A stretch of DNA of 64,000 nt, taken from Adenophora triphylla var. japonica. Taxonomy: Eukaryota > Streptophyta > Magnoliopsida > Asterales > Campanulaceae. A model generated the notes under the pieces. That model was not told where the DNA came from. It saw only the letters and a program-made list of their open reading frames with translations, and made no database searches. Every line of letters starts with the position of its first letter. Positions within the stretch are counted from its first letter, which is position 1. Location: contig JAFEMH010000936.1 of the NCBI GenBank assembly GCA_022495995.1, forward strand, positions 513,856 to 577,855, in the 5' to 3' direction. Positions 21,810 to 33,996 of the stretch are shown here, one piece after another. The translations under genes and the position numbers were made by a program.

Positions 21810-22065
21810 CTCAAAACTTTAAGCCATACTTGAAATTTTCCCATAATAGAGGGAAGCTCAAGCAAGCTTTTAGAAACTCTTCAAACTTAGCTATTATATA
21901 ACAAGTTTAGCTCCACAAATTTTATTAGTAATTTCATGTGGGATAAAGAAGACACAAGAAAATAAGAAATGAAGAACAAGACTTTATACCATAAATGAAA
22001 AGTTACTTTACAAACTCAATATGGGAGATATCAATTATTATATGTGAATACTACTATATATAACG
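21238..22065 (-). repeat. 5' LTR of Copia E
   Basis: Matches the 3' LTR apart from the insertions there. The sequence after it on the minus strand (GTTTTAAGGTATTTAAG) is at best a degenerate tRNA primer site. Confidence 0.85.
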
Positions 22066-22264
22066 GGGGCAGTGGTGAGTAGTGGTGAATGTGGTTTTTT
22101 AAAATATAAACACTTTGTTTATTAATTATGAAAATATCCCATGTACTAAGAGATTCATACAAAATTTCACCATAATCCTCATCAACAATTTCTCATGTGC
22201 ACTTTTTTCGATGTGTTCCATCCTATCCTAGTTTTCACCTAGGTTGCTGTTGCTTAGTCAATTA

Positions 22265-22524
22265 CTCCCTCCATCCCTAAATATTTGTCTCATTTGATTT
22301 TTCAAATATTTTAATTTAATAATTTTGAAACTTTAATTTTGATTATTTTTACAAACGCTTTGAAAATTATTGATAATATACACCGCCGTTATGTAATACT
22401 CCGTCCCTAAATGTTACAAGTTTTGAAAATTTAGTAATTTTGAAGCTTTAATTTTGGAAATGAGACTAACTTTTTGGGACAAAGGAAAAGGAGAAATGTG
22501 ACAAACATTTAGGGACGGAGGGAG
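22265..22524. mobile_element. Stowaway-like MITE (possibly nested pair)
   Basis: CTCCCTCCATCCCTAAATAT at the left and ATTTAGGGACGGAGGGAG at the right, flanked by TA. A second CTCCGTCCCTAAATG end near 22402 suggests a partial second copy inside. Confidence 0.7.
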
Positions 22525-22808
22525 TATTTCATTAAGTTTTGTACAGAAAATTAACGGTGGACAAATATCTCCTCAATTTTTTTTTTAATTTAAGAGAAAA
22601 GATGTTAATTATTAAATTTAAGGGTAAATCTATATCTTAAATCTAAGTACATGAGTGAGTGTAAATCTATATTGTCCTGTAGAAATGTAATGTTTTTGGG
22701 TCTTAGATGAAGTTTTGTTATAGGACATTTTCGCTTAGAACAACTTCATCATCATAGTCGTTGTCATCATCATTATTATTAGAAAAGTCCTTATTATTAT
22801 TATAATTA

Positions 22809-23842
22809 CTAGATTGACTCCCGTGCGATGCACGGGGCATTATTGTATTTCAAAAGACAAAAATTAAACTAAAATGAAAAAAAAAATCAATTTGTTTATA
22901 CATTATGAAATAATTCCTTAAAGACATTGTCAATACATAAAAATTAGAAAAAAAATAAAATAGGAATAAAACAAAAATCATAAGGAATATGCATTTTTCC
23001 ATATACAATTCTGTAATATTTTATCATTTTAAAAAGTAAATAAAACACACGAATTACATACGAAATAAGTTATTGAAATTAGTAAAAAAATGTAAAGATT
23101 GGAAATCTAGTTAAAAAAGGTGAATTTTTTTTTTTTTTGATAAAGAGAATTTTTTAAATAAAAACAAAAGATTTGTTCATACCAAAAGGATAGTACAGTT
23201 ATCTAATAAAAATTAATATCATTATTTTTCAAATGAAAACTTTCCATTAAGTCATGATCGTACATCTAAAAAATTATGTCATATTTATTTACATTAACTC
23301 ATTATGAACATAATTATGATATTTATTTTCAATGTAACTTATTTCATTTTTAGGAGAAAAATAAAAATCATAAAAATACTAACAATTTCGTTAAATGAAA
23401 AGAAATTCCCCAAACCCCCCACTTCCTAATCAAACCCAACCCACTTCTTTCTCTCTCTCTTTTAAAATACAAATTTATACTATCTTTATTTCTTATAATA
23501 TTGACATACACTTCAATCAAAATTTTACAAATGAGGGTCATATTTCCCGATATTCTTCTTTATAAATACACAATATTTTGAGACAAATAGAAAAATCGAC
23601 AAATTTATTAATACTTTATTTACTATGCGTTAAAGATTTTTTTTTTAAATTAAATAAATTGTTTGATATATCGAACTAAAGTAAATACAATAACCATATT
23701 ACCCCATCTCACTTTTTAAATAGAAATCAAAACCCACTTTCATTACAAAAATCCAAATTCAACACCATTCCAACTCATCATCCTATACCCCATCACTTTT
23801 ATTTTATTTTATTTTATATGCTTTATTTTTATGATCAGTAAA

Positions 23843-23886
<44 letters not shown>

Positions 23887-25986
23887 CATTTATAATTAAA
23901 AATAAATACTTCACACTTTTAATTTTTACTAAAAATATATTGAAAAAACCGAAAATTAACAAAAGATAATTAAGAAATTTATATTTAAAAAAAGAGGGTT
24001 TCTTTTTCTCTATCCAAATCAAATAAAAGAAGTCTCTATTTAAAGAGAAATTTTTTAATGAATTTTGGTGTAAAAAAAGTAAAAAAAAAAATTATTATAA
24101 AAAAATTGAGGGTAAAGAAATCGGATGAAAAAAAAATCGAAAATTCAGTCAGCCAATCAAAAGGCGACACGGGGCAAAATTCTTAAAAAATAAAAGGAAA
24201 AAAAAACCCTGCATAAACGCACCGTTGTCGGCGCGTGAAGCACACGCGCCAGAAAAATGTCGAAATTGCCCTCCCACAAACGGACGACACGTGCCCAATG
24301 TTAACAAAAAAAAACCTAATGCATTCACGCGCCTCTTTAGGCCCGTGTAATTTACGGCTCTCATAATTTTAACCAATAAAAAAATAAGAAACAAAATAAA
24401 TCATTTACTATGCACTTTATTTGGGTAATTGTTCATAAAATTAATTTATTTCATTTCATAAAAATTGAGATTATAGCTCATTTAGTTACTTGATAGTTTA
24501 TTCTAATGTGTTTTAGTGTGTGTGCACATGTGTATATTTAGCATGATGCACAAAGCTTCTTAAATAAGCTACTCATTTTCAGTAATCTTTTTGCCCTCCA
24601 TAGATTTTCAATCCTAACCGAGTAACTACAAATGTGCCCTCGTTTATTTTAAAACTTATGCAAGTATTTTTATATATAGAGAGAGATAGCTATTTATAAC
24701 TAATTATTTTATGCTTATTTCTAAAACTATATTATATTCACTTCTAATATGAGTTTTAAATTAATGAAAAAATTAAACCAAGAAACTAATATGAGTTTTT
24801 AGTGCTACATAAAAAAGAGTAAAGAAGACAAAAAAAAAAAAAAAAAAAAAACACTACCATTCTACAATATATATATTGAAAATTTTCTCTAAAAAGAAAT
24901 AGAAAAATTAGCAAAGCGTAATTAAGAAATTTATATTTAAAGAAGAGGGATTTTTTTTTCAACATCAAATGAAAGAAGTCTCTATTTATAGAGAATTTTT
25001 TTTAATATTTTTGTCTAAATTTGTTTTAAAAATAATTAATTTAGTACAAAATAATTTTTTTTAATACTAAAATTATTATTATTATTATTATCATTTATAA
25101 TAAAAAAAAAACTTCACACTTAATTAATTTCACTAAAAAGAAAGTGAAAATTTAGCAAAGGATAATTAAGAAATTTATATTTAAAAAAGATGATTTTTTT
25201 TCTGTGTCCAAATCAAATGAAAGAAGTCTCTATTTAAAGAGGGAAAAAAATTATGAATGTTGGTGTAAATTTTTTTTTTTAAAAAAATTAATTTATTATA
25301 AAATAATTGAGGTCAAAGAAATCGGATTAAAAACAATTCGAAATTCATCCGGCCAATCAACAGGCGACACGTGTAAAAAAAAATACTTCAATCAAAATTT
25401 TAAAATTGATGACCATCTTTACCGATATTCGTCTTTACTAAAAAAAATTATTTCACACTTAATTACTTTTCACTAAAAAAAAATTGAAAATTTAGTAAAG
25501 GATAATTAACAAATTTATATTTAAAAAAGAGGATATTTTTTTCTTTGTCCAAATCAAATGAAAGAAGTCTCTATTTTAAGAGGAAAAAAAATTATGAATT
25601 TCGGTGTAAAAAAAAATTAAAAAAATTAATTTAATATATAATATTTGAGGTCAAAGAAATGGGATTATTTTTTTTTTTTTTGAAATCCTCCAGCCAATCG
25701 TGTTTTGACATGTGTCAAGAGAGAAAAAAAAAAAGGGAAAAATGCTGAGAGAACGTGCCATTTTTGGCGCGTGTAATACACGCGCCATCGAAATGTCTTA
25801 AATGCCCCTCCCCAATCGGCCGACACCTGTCCAAATTGGGTTTAAAAAAAAAAAACTCCCCAGTGACAGATTTCCACGTGGCTTTTTGGCCTTGTAATTT
25901 GCACTTTTGCCACCACGTGAAATGACCAAAATGCCCCTCAATGGCAAAAAAATTACCAAGATCTTGTTATTATATATATATATAGA
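22809..25986 (-). mobile_element. Non-autonomous Helitron 2
   Basis: On the minus strand it begins TCTATATATATATATAATAA after an A and ends with the hairpin CCCGTGC-ATC-GCACGGG (22820-22836), then AGTCAAT and CTAG before T. The 5' 250 bp (GCCACCACGTG, CCATTGAGGGGCATTTTGG) match Helitron 1. A 130-bp module containing GGATAATTAAGAAATTTAT and AAATCAAATGAAAGAAGTCT recurs at about 23945-24070, 24893-25010, 25140-25290 and 25480-25615, and twice in Helitron 1. No Rep/helicase ORF is present. Confidence 0.75.
23845..23886. repeat. (TTA)n microsatellite
   Basis: About 14 tandem TTA units inside Helitron 2. Shorter (TTA)n tracts lie at equivalent positions near 12630, 13990 and 25075. Confidence 0.9.
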
Positions 25987-26593
25987 TATAGATTATTATC
26001 ATTATTAATAAAAAAGAGGGAGAGATTTTAATTTTGAATTGAGGGAATATTAGGGGAAAAATCATTTTAGCAAAAGATGGATACAAAATATTTTCGTCAT
26101 GTGGTAATAAATATTGCAGATAATTTGTTAAATTTTGATACAATGTATTTTATTTATTTGTACATCTATTTATTGTAACTAAAATTGCAATTCTTTCCTA
26201 ACTTAAAAATATGACATTGTGAAAGACAAAAAATGCAATATTTTTAATGAAAATGTAGAAGAGAATTGTTATTTACCCCCGCAACATTACTGAATACCCC
26301 TCAATACTAAGTATATCCAATATTCAATACTAGTCACATCACCCCTCCCTATTTTACACTCTTTCTTCTTCAGCCCACCCACAGCCCACCGTCATTCTTC
26401 CCCATCTCAACCCATCACAAGCGCCACCCTCCTACCCCATCCCCCATTCTCTTTTTCGTCGCCTCTTCCTCCTCTTCCTCTCACACCGCCCCTCTCCCTA
26501 TTTGCTTTTTGTCCTTAGCCAACCCATTTTTTAGTGTATTCTCTGGTTATACAAAACTTTGGAATCAAAATCAAATCATAAGCATTGTTCGTC
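25987..26593. other. Non-genic; pyrimidine-rich tract
   Basis: No gene seen. 26340-26530 is a C/T-rich strand-asymmetric stretch that resembles the tract at 7940-8115 in composition. Confidence 0.4.
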
Positions 26594-27041
26594 GCCAAAA
26601 TCTAGGGAGAAACGCGTTTCTCCATAAGTTATGGAGAAACGGGTCCCGACTTGTCGCGCGACAATGAACTGGATATCCAGAACCTTATGAAAGTGATATC
26701 CAGAAACCTTCAAATGAATATCCAGAAACCTTCAAAATGTTTCTGGATATTCATTTGATGGTTTCTGGATATACATTTGAAGGTTTCTGGATATCCAGAA
26801 ACCTTCAATAGCAATTTCTGGATATGCCCTAACACATTTCTGGATATACCTTTCACATACTTCTGGATATGCACCTAACAGTTTCTGGATATCAAACCCA
26901 AAGCTTCTGGATATCCGTAAGCTTTGCTCTAGCCTTCGGGGTTTTTTTTTTTTTTCCTGGATATCAAATGTAAAGCTTCTGGCTATTAAAAACACGTTTC
27001 TTCATAGTTATGGAGAAACGCGTTTCTCAACAGACCTACTC
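26594..27041. mobile_element. Palindrome-array element G, copy 1
   Basis: A 448-bp element begins GCCAAAATCTAGGGAG and ends CAGACCTACTC. It is flanked by TTGTTCGTC on both sides (26585-26593 and 27042-27050), an exact 9-bp duplication. Near each end is GAGAAACGCGTTTCTC (left copy: perfect 18-bp GGAGAAACGCGTTTCTCC). A TTGTCGCGCGACAA palindrome follows at about 26655. The interior alternates TTTCTGGATAT and ATATCCAGAAA with CATTTGAAGG spacers. No protein is supported. A 9-bp duplication suggests Mutator-type mobilisation. Confidence 0.7.
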
Positions 27042-27078
27042 TTGTTCGTCAAATATTAATTAGCTCAATTCAGATTTA

Positions 27079-27346
27079 CTCCCTCCGTTCCATTAATAAT
27101 TTCACCTTTTGTCATTTTGAGTGTTTCAGTTAAAGCTTCACCTTTCCTTTTTTGGCAAAGAATCTTTACTATTTTCTCCACTCATTCTCTCTCCTATTTC
27201 ACTATTACACTAACAATACTTTTCAAATTTACTATTTCCTCCACTCATTCTCTCTCCTATTTTACTATTACGCTCACAACATTTTCTTCACCCTTAATTT
27301 GCATGCCGAAACTAAAATTGTGAACTAAATATTGGGACGGAGAGAG
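27079..27346. mobile_element. Stowaway-like MITE
   Basis: CTCCCTCCGTTCCATTAATA at the left and ATTGGGACGGAGAGAG at the right, with TA on both sides. It contains an internal near-repeat of ACTCATTCTCTCTCCTATTT. Confidence 0.75.
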
Positions 27347-27480
27347 TATTTATTAAGTTAAATTATTAAAAAAGAATTCTAACATAATTCTAATCATTAA
27401 TCTCACTCAAAAGAAAACTAACCCTAAAATTACATCGTCCATAATTCTTGATGGAGACAATAAAGATTAAATTGATATAC

Positions 27481-27670
27481 CCTCTATTCTATTCCGTAAT
27501 AAATGTCAAAATTTTTATTTTTATTTGTCCCAAAATAAATGTCGCATTTTCAAATAATTAAAGTGGCTTAGTGCAGTTTTAATATTATACAAGTTATGTA
27601 AAAACTAATAAAGCATCATTTTTTTTTAAAGCATTAACTAATCAACTGCACCATTTATTATGTAACAGAG
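27481..27670. mobile_element. Probable MITE remnant
   Basis: CCCTCTATTCTATTCCGTAA at the left faces TATTATGTAACAGAG at the right, with TA-like flanks. The ends are degenerate. Confidence 0.45.
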
Positions 27671-27908
27671 TACGTGAGTTTCACACAAATTCGAATTAAT
27701 TCATGATTACACTACTATAATCTCGCATTTTGATTTTAGGATTGAGACTCACACTTTCGTCATGTTTCGTTAAGTTTATGACTGAAGTTATTAGTTTTGA
27801 ACTTAACTAACAAACAAAATAATCGGAGAGGACGAAACTGAGATTGTGTAATACTTGTCTCGTGCGAGACAACCTTTACAAAAGGTGGGTTGATTTCCTT
27901 TTCTTCTT

Positions 27909-28455
27909 GCTAAAATCTGGGGAGAAACGCGTTTCTCCGTAACTTATGGAGAAACGGGGCCCGACTTGTCGCGCGACAATGGAGGCCAAGGCTTTTGGAT
28001 ATCCAGAAGCTTATGAAAGTGATATCCAGAAACCTTCAAAATGAATATCCAGAAACTTTCAAAATGTTTCTGGATATTCATTTGATGGTTTCTGGATATA
28101 CATTTGAAGGTTTCTGGATATTCAGAAACCTTCAAAATGAATATCCAGAAACTTTCAAAATGTTTCTGGATATTCATTTGATGGTTTCTGAATATACATT
28201 TGAAGGTTTCTGGATATCCAGAAACCTTCAATAAGCAATTTCTGGTCTTGGCCTTGGATTTGGCTTCAAATCTATTTTTTCTGGATATCTGTCCCAAAGG
28301 CTTCTGGATATCCGTTCCAAAGCTTCTGGATATCCAGAACCCTTTGAGACTGATATCCAGAAATTTTTTTCTGGTTATCAAACGCATAGCTTCTGGCTAT
28401 TAAAAACACGTTTCTCCATAGTTATGGAGAAACGCATTTTTCAGCAGACCTACTC
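27909..28455. mobile_element. Palindrome-array element G, copy 2
   Basis: A 547-bp relative of 26594-27041 with the same ends (GCTAAAATCTGGGGAG ... CAGACCTACTC), the same CGACTTGTCGCGCGACAATG block and a longer inverted array of CTGGATATCCAG units. The flanks TTTCTTCTT and TTCCTTCTT are a 9-bp duplication with one mismatch. Open frames across it only translate the repeat. Confidence 0.7.
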
Positions 28456-28643
28456 TTCCTTCTTTGTCTCGATCTCTTTCTTGACCTCTGCTCCTCTAAT
28501 TCGGGAATCGATCAATTTGTGATTCTTCGAAAATCTTCTAGGTTGTGTTGCCTCCTAATCAAACTTCTCTAAGTCAATACTTTGATTCCTTCCATAACTT
28601 TAGTCCTTGGCTTAGCAACCCTTCAACTATAAATTCAAAGTTT

Positions 28644-29658
28644 TGTTGGGTAAATATTAAAAATAATATTTGAAAAGGCTTCTCTCTAAAATAGCAAAAT
28701 AATAACTATTAATAATAAATGCGGAAATTGAAATAACCGGAAGCCGAGTCTTGTGTTGAACACAATTTTTGCAAGAAGATATTGCCCCATCCAAGTGCTT
28801 ACGGTTGCTAGCAATCTTCTCGTAAGATAAAACGACTTATCGTCTTTTTTGATAGAAACACTTCAAATCAAAAGACTCGGCGAACTTAATCGATGTTTAG
28901 AACTTCTGAACTTTGAAGGGAGGAAGAATGCTACAAGATGATATTTAACTGAATATCTAATGCTTTGGATGAATTGAATTGAATGAATTTGACAAACTAG
29001 TGGGAGTTATTTATAGTAGACGAAGAGTTAGGGTGTCTCTTGGGAATAGGCATTAATTGCACTCATTAATTCTCAGTCGTTGGATCAAATCTAGATCAAG
29101 GGAGGAGATCTGTTGGGTCAACCCAAATTGGCTGATCCGACTGTTCAAAACTGCCAAATTGAGCTAGTACAAAACTGCCAGATCTGTTGGGTCAACCCAA
29201 ATTGGCTGACCCGACTGTCCAAAAGTGCAAAGTGTGCGCCTCAAAGTGCCATTGCGACCTTCGAAGGTGTGGTCCAAATTGAGCTAGTACAAAATAGCAC
29301 AATTGGGCTACTCCTTACATGGTTGGCCCAATATTCCACCTAGGTTGGCCCAAGGAGATCAACTTGTTGACTATTCCTTGGATGGATCCACTTATAAACT
29401 AACATTACTTTACATCTCAAAGCAATGTGGGATAACTATTTCATATCCCATAAACTCTTCATATACCAATTTCATTTTGCATAGTTTGTACATTAATTTC
29501 TCATTCTTGGTTTTGAGAAAGCAACTATATCAAATTAATTTACTCCAAATGTAGATTATTAATATGCAATCAATTTTCATTTTCTTAAAATGGAACCTAA
29601 TGGAATTCTTGATCAAAAGTCGGTCAAACCTCACTTTTACAAAACCAAAATTCCAACA
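28644..29658 (-). mobile_element. Solo LTR H
   Basis: A 1015-bp sequence runs from TGTTGGGTAAATATT to CAAAATTCCAACA with exact AGTTT duplications on both sides (28639-28643 and 29659-29663). No primer-binding site, polypurine tract or ORF adjoins it, as expected after LTR-LTR recombination. On the minus strand TATAAATA lies at 29008-29015. Two TTGGGTCAACCCAA quasi-palindromes lie upstream of it at 29113-29126 and 29187-29200, plus two TTGGCCCAA motifs. Confidence 0.8.
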
Positions 29659-30040
29659 AGTTTCTCCTCCTTTGAGAAACATGTTTCGCTGCGTTATCTC
29701 CATAAAAAAACACACACAAAATACTCTAAACTCCCCCTATTGATTTTTCGATTGCTTGCTCTGTATCTCGAACCTCTATCAAGGTTCTCCCTCGGAACCT
29801 AAGCATTTCAACTTAAATTTCCTAAGCTTTCTTCTATATCCTCATCTACTTCTTATTCTGAAATTTTTTGTTTTAGAGTAATGTACTCCCATTAAAAAAC
29901 ATTAGTTAAGAGTCTCTCCAAATTATGAAGACGGTCTCGAATATATAATCCGACATTTCAATCATAATAAATTAAATTGTCTTGTTTTGTTTGAATAAAT
30001 TGATAACACATAAGTAAGATCAATAATAAGATTGAGTATG
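29659..30040. other. Spacer between solo LTR and element D
   Basis: AT-rich, no feature supported. Confidence 0.5.
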
Positions 30041-30045
30041 AATGT

Positions 30046-30765
30046 TGTTGTGAAATTGGGGGGATCACCACATCCACTAGCCCATACTAGCAGTCATCAA
30101 CATGGAGAAAAAATAAATCAACACATGATAATATGAAAGAACAAGAACACCGATAATTTGTTAACCCGGTTTACCACCACCCGTGGCTACATTCGGAGGC
30201 ACCAAGCCAGGATATTACTATAATAGTATATGAAAGATTACAACTTTATATATGCACTCACACAGATCTAGCATAGTAACTCTCCATGAGCAATCTCTCA
30301 TATATATTATCTCACCTCCCCAAGAACGCACAAATAACATGGTCATGGCCGGATTGTAGGATCGCCCCCATGGCTCTCCTGGGCCCCCGACCCCCCCCCT
30401 TTCTAGACACTATTTTGTGGCTCCCTTTGATATCCTAACTCTCTCCTCTTGGGTACAAATATTATGGTGGTAGTCACAATGTATTTATAGGGATACAAAA
30501 TCTACTCCTAATCAAAACCTGATTTATCCGGAGTCCTTGAGACGGAAGGAGTATCACTTTAATTAGGAATACTAATTTGTTACCGAAATTAATTCCACTC
30601 CAAGACTCCTTACACGCCTTTGCAGAAAATCCGTCCCCGTCAATCTGTTTACTTGGGCGGTCGCCCACCTCCTCTATGGGCGGTCGCCCACCACAACAGT
30701 CCGCTCCGATTTTCTGCTCCTCCATGATTTTGATCCTCACCTTGGTTTTGGCTCCAATCCCAACA
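30046..30765 (-). repeat. 3' LTR of element D
   Basis: A 720-bp LTR from TGTTGTGAAATTGG to CCAATCCCAACA. Palindromes lie at 30654-30667 and 30677-30690. Confidence 0.9.
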
Positions 30766-31906
30766 ATCTCCCACCTGGAGACATAAACCACCATTGTGAC
30801 ATGCTCCTATCATACTCCCACCTGAGAATGATCCACCAAATATTTTTTACCACCATGTTGAGCCTCCATGCTCCTCCACCATGAGCCTCCACGCCTAAGT
30901 AATAAAGGCGAGTGGAAACCGAGCGACGCTTCAACCTCTCCGTGTTAGATCCTTCTTGCCTCCCCAAATCAACTTCTACCTTGATTTATTTGCAAGACTA
31001 ACTTCGCCTTCTCCCTCCTAGATCCACTCCCCTTGCAATGCTCCCCATGAAACTCGGACACACCTTGCTTCTTGCATTGTCTTCTTGTGGTCTTTTTCCT
31101 CGCTCTCTGTTAGGTACTTGTGACTGTCTCCTTGCTGGCCAGCTACACATTGTCACCTCTCCACCCTAACACACCGTTTATTGATGTCTCTCCTTTTTTA
31201 CACCAACAGGCCGATCTCCAAGCCTCTTGCTTCCACCCGGAACGAAATTGATGTTGTCGGTAGAATACAACATCCTCCTTACCCCTCATCCGTCGTTTGC
31301 GAGAAGTCCTCCTCTTCCCACGTGGTCTAACCGGCTTATACCACTCACCTTTGCAAGAAGAGATTGTATCAAAATAGGAAACAAATCTGCTGCAGAATTT
31401 TCCTCCCCGACACATGGGCGGTCGCCCACCACCCCATGGGCGGTCGCCCAAGATGAAAAAAACTCCGAGCCAACCTACTGGACAAGTGGGCGGTCGCCCA
31501 CCACCACCTGAGCGGTCGCCCAACACGACAGTGTCCTCCCCGACGTTTCCTCCTTGATCTCACCAACTCCTCCGACTTAGACTCCTTTTCTTTCATATTT
31601 TTCTCCAACCACCTTGACTGTCCCAAAAACCCTTGAACATCTCCAGATCCATCTTGATCTCTGCATCTCCAAAATTCCACCTCAAATTTCTGCAGATCTC
31701 AATAAGAGACAAACGAACTCTTCAGACTTCCTGATCTTCCGCACGATTGTGAACCTATTTGGCACGTGTCTTGCTTCAACCATAAACCCTAGAAGCTCTC
31801 AAATCCCTGCACGTCTTCCACACGAAGAATCTGCACGAAAAATCTGTTGTCTCTTTTCTTCACCTTGGATCTCTCCTAGATCTCGAACCAAAGCTCTGAT
31901 ACCAGT

Positions 31907-32632
31907 TGTTGTGAAATTGGGGGGGATCACCACATCCACTAGCCCATACTAGCAGTCATCAACATGGAGAAAAAATAAATCAACATATGATAATATGAAA
32001 GAACAAGAACACCGATAATTTTTTAACCCGGTTCACCACCACCCGTGGCTACATCCGGAGGCACCAAGCCAGGATATCACTATAATAATATATGAAAGAT
32101 TACAACTTTACATATGCACTCACACAGATCTAGCATAGTAACTCTCCATGAGCAATCTCTCATATATATTATCTCACCTCCCCAAGAACGCACAAATAAC
32201 ACGGTCATGGCCGGGTTGTAGGATCGCCCCCATGGCTCTCCTAGGCCCCCGACCCACCCCACCCCCCTTTCTAGACACTATTTCGTGGCTCCCTTTGATA
32301 TCCTAACTCTCTCCTCTTGGGTACAAATATTATGGTGGTAGTCACAATGTATTTATAGGGATACAAAACCTACTCCTAATCAAAACCTGATTTACCCGGA
32401 GTCCTTGAGACGGAAGGAGTATCACTTTAATTAGGAATACTAATTTGTTACCGAAATTAATTCCACTCCAAGACTCCTTACACGCCTTTGCAGAAAATCC
32501 GTCCCCGTCAATCTGTTTACTTGGGCGGTCGCCCACCTCCTCTATGGTCGGTCGTCCGCACAATCAGTCGCTCCGATTTTCTGCTCCTCCATGGTTTTGA
32601 TCCTCACCTTGGTTTTGGCTCCAATCCTAACA
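31907..32632 (-). repeat. 5' LTR of element D
   Basis: A 726-bp LTR; TATAAATA at 32350-32357 (minus). One full palindrome (32522-32535) and one decayed copy (32545-32558) lie upstream of the TATA box. Confidence 0.9.
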
Positions 32633-32637
32633 AATGT

Positions 32638-33110
32638 TTGTTCTAAACCTTTCAATTATATGATTTTACCCCCGAACTTGAATTCTGAATTTAGTTCTTT
32701 ATGTTTTCATAAAATAAAGTAGGTGGCGACACAATAAAATAAAAACGGATAGATAAACTAAGAGTGTTTTTCACCATTCTTATAGTGATGGACAAAATGA
32801 CAAAGTGGATAATTTGTTATTAGTAAAAAAAAAAAAAAATTATACAATTATGAGAAAGAGGAGCATGAGAAAAAATCAAGAATCAAAAATCCAAACAAAA
32901 GCAAACCTAACTGAAGCAAATGCTTGTTTTTTACTTTCTTTCTTTGATGAAATTTCACACCAAATTACACGGACATGAGACAACTTTGTCAATCCGAATT
33001 CCAAGTTCCCACCAAAATATCAAACACACACTTGTCAGCAGACTTCCATAATAAAGTTAGTCAATAAGTCAAGTCAACTCTCATTCGACACGGCAAACAT
33101 TTTTCTAGTG
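32638..33110. other. AT-rich spacer
   Basis: No gene or clear repeat seen. Confidence 0.5.
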
Positions 33111-33111
33111 G

Positions 33112-33822
33112 TGTAAATGATTCGGTTTTGTTCGGTTTAGGTCAATTTATGAACTGAACCACTAGTTATCGATTTGAAAAAATCTCAAATCGAACTGAAC
33201 AATGAAAAATTTAAATCGAACCAAATCATCTTGGTTTGGTTCGGTTTGATTCGAACTGCGGTTTGATTTTATGTTTCGAACCGCGGTTTAAACCACGGTT
33301 CAAACCATGAAATAGAACACGGCTTAAACCATTAATTAGAACATGGTTTCAAGCTACACAATTTATTGTCATGTTTGTTTGAATTTTTCAGACATAACAT
33401 ACAGAATAGATTCAAAATTTAAATGAAATTGTACTTCAATATTTATGATAACAACAAGCCATTTGAGTACTTGAAATGATATATGCTAAAAAGTAAATAA
33501 ACATTATTACAAGAAGAATAATCAAAAGAAAAAAGGGTTATGGATTAAAACTCATGATTAGAATTAGAGGTTTTCAAATCTAAATGTGAGGTGCAAATTA
33601 AAGATATGCATATCTACGGTTAATATAGAACGGTTTGGTGGTTCGATCTCATGATCTCGAACTGTGGTTTGAGAGTACCGACCGCAAACCAAACTGAATC
33701 ACACTATTTGAAACTTTTTTGAAATCGAACCAAACTACTATTACTTGAAAATCGAATCAAATCACATGATTTAATTTGATTCAATTTCAAATTCGCGATT
33801 TAAATCGAATGACTTGCGCTTC
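33112..33822. mobile_element. hAT-like MITE (GGTTCGGTTT-rich)
   Basis: The left end CTAGTGGTGTAAATGATTCG and the body of GGTTCGGTTTGATTCG/AACCG repeats match the well-known plant hAT-derived repeats that start TAGGGGTGTAAATGGTTCGG. The right end is degenerate (AAATCGAATGACTTGC) and I could not define a target duplication. It lies about 170 bp upstream of the receptor gene. Confidence 0.5.
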
Positions 33823-33996
33823 CGACCTTCTTCCCTTATTTTCTTCTTCCCCGGCACCCCACACACAGTCCACCATTTCTTCTTTCCAATTCCCCGTCTC
33901 TCTAAACCTGAAGAATTAACATCCCCTAGAATATACCCAACTTTATTTATAAATATTACATAAAAAATCCTCTAAATTAAGGGTGGAATTGCTAAA

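Larger units (their letters stand above)
15307..22065 (-). mobile_element. Ty1/Copia LTR retrotransposon E, inactive
   Basis: Direct LTRs lie at 15307-16521 (3') and 21238-22065 (5'), with TG at one end and CA (mutated to CG in the 5' copy) at the other. They are flanked by GGGGT and GGGGC, a one-mismatch 5-bp target duplication. The internal minus-strand order is gag, protease, integrase, RT, RNase H, which is the Copia order. The polypurine tract AGTGGGGGAT (minus) abuts the 3' LTR. The coding frame is broken by several stops and one frameshift. It carries two younger insertions: a mini-Helitron in the 3' LTR and a hAT-type MITE next to the gag start. Confidence 0.9.
30046..32632 (-). mobile_element. 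Non-autonomous LTR retrotransposon D (LARD/TRIM type)
   Basis: Near-identical LTRs (30046-30765 and 31907-32632) enclose 1141 bp without coding sequence. AATGT flanks both ends exactly (30041-30045 and 32633-32637). On the minus strand CTGGTATCAGAGC follows the 5' LTR (a tRNA-Met-type primer site) and CCAGGTGGGAGAT precedes the 3' LTR (polypurine tract). All the cis signals for retrotransposition are present but no gag or pol. Few LTR differences imply a recent insertion. Full TGGGCGGTCGCCCA quasi-palindromes occur twice in the left LTR, once in the right LTR (plus a decayed copy) and four times internally. Confidence 0.9.

Noticed and set aside
27944..28403. ORFs with repeated ISRNLQNEYPETFK motifs
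   Set aside because: Translations of the palindromic CTGGATATCCAG array on both strands; no independent support.
30766..31906. Coding sequence inside element D
   Set aside because: Short overlapping ORFs on both strands, none with gag or pol motifs; the palindromes and composition explain the open frames.
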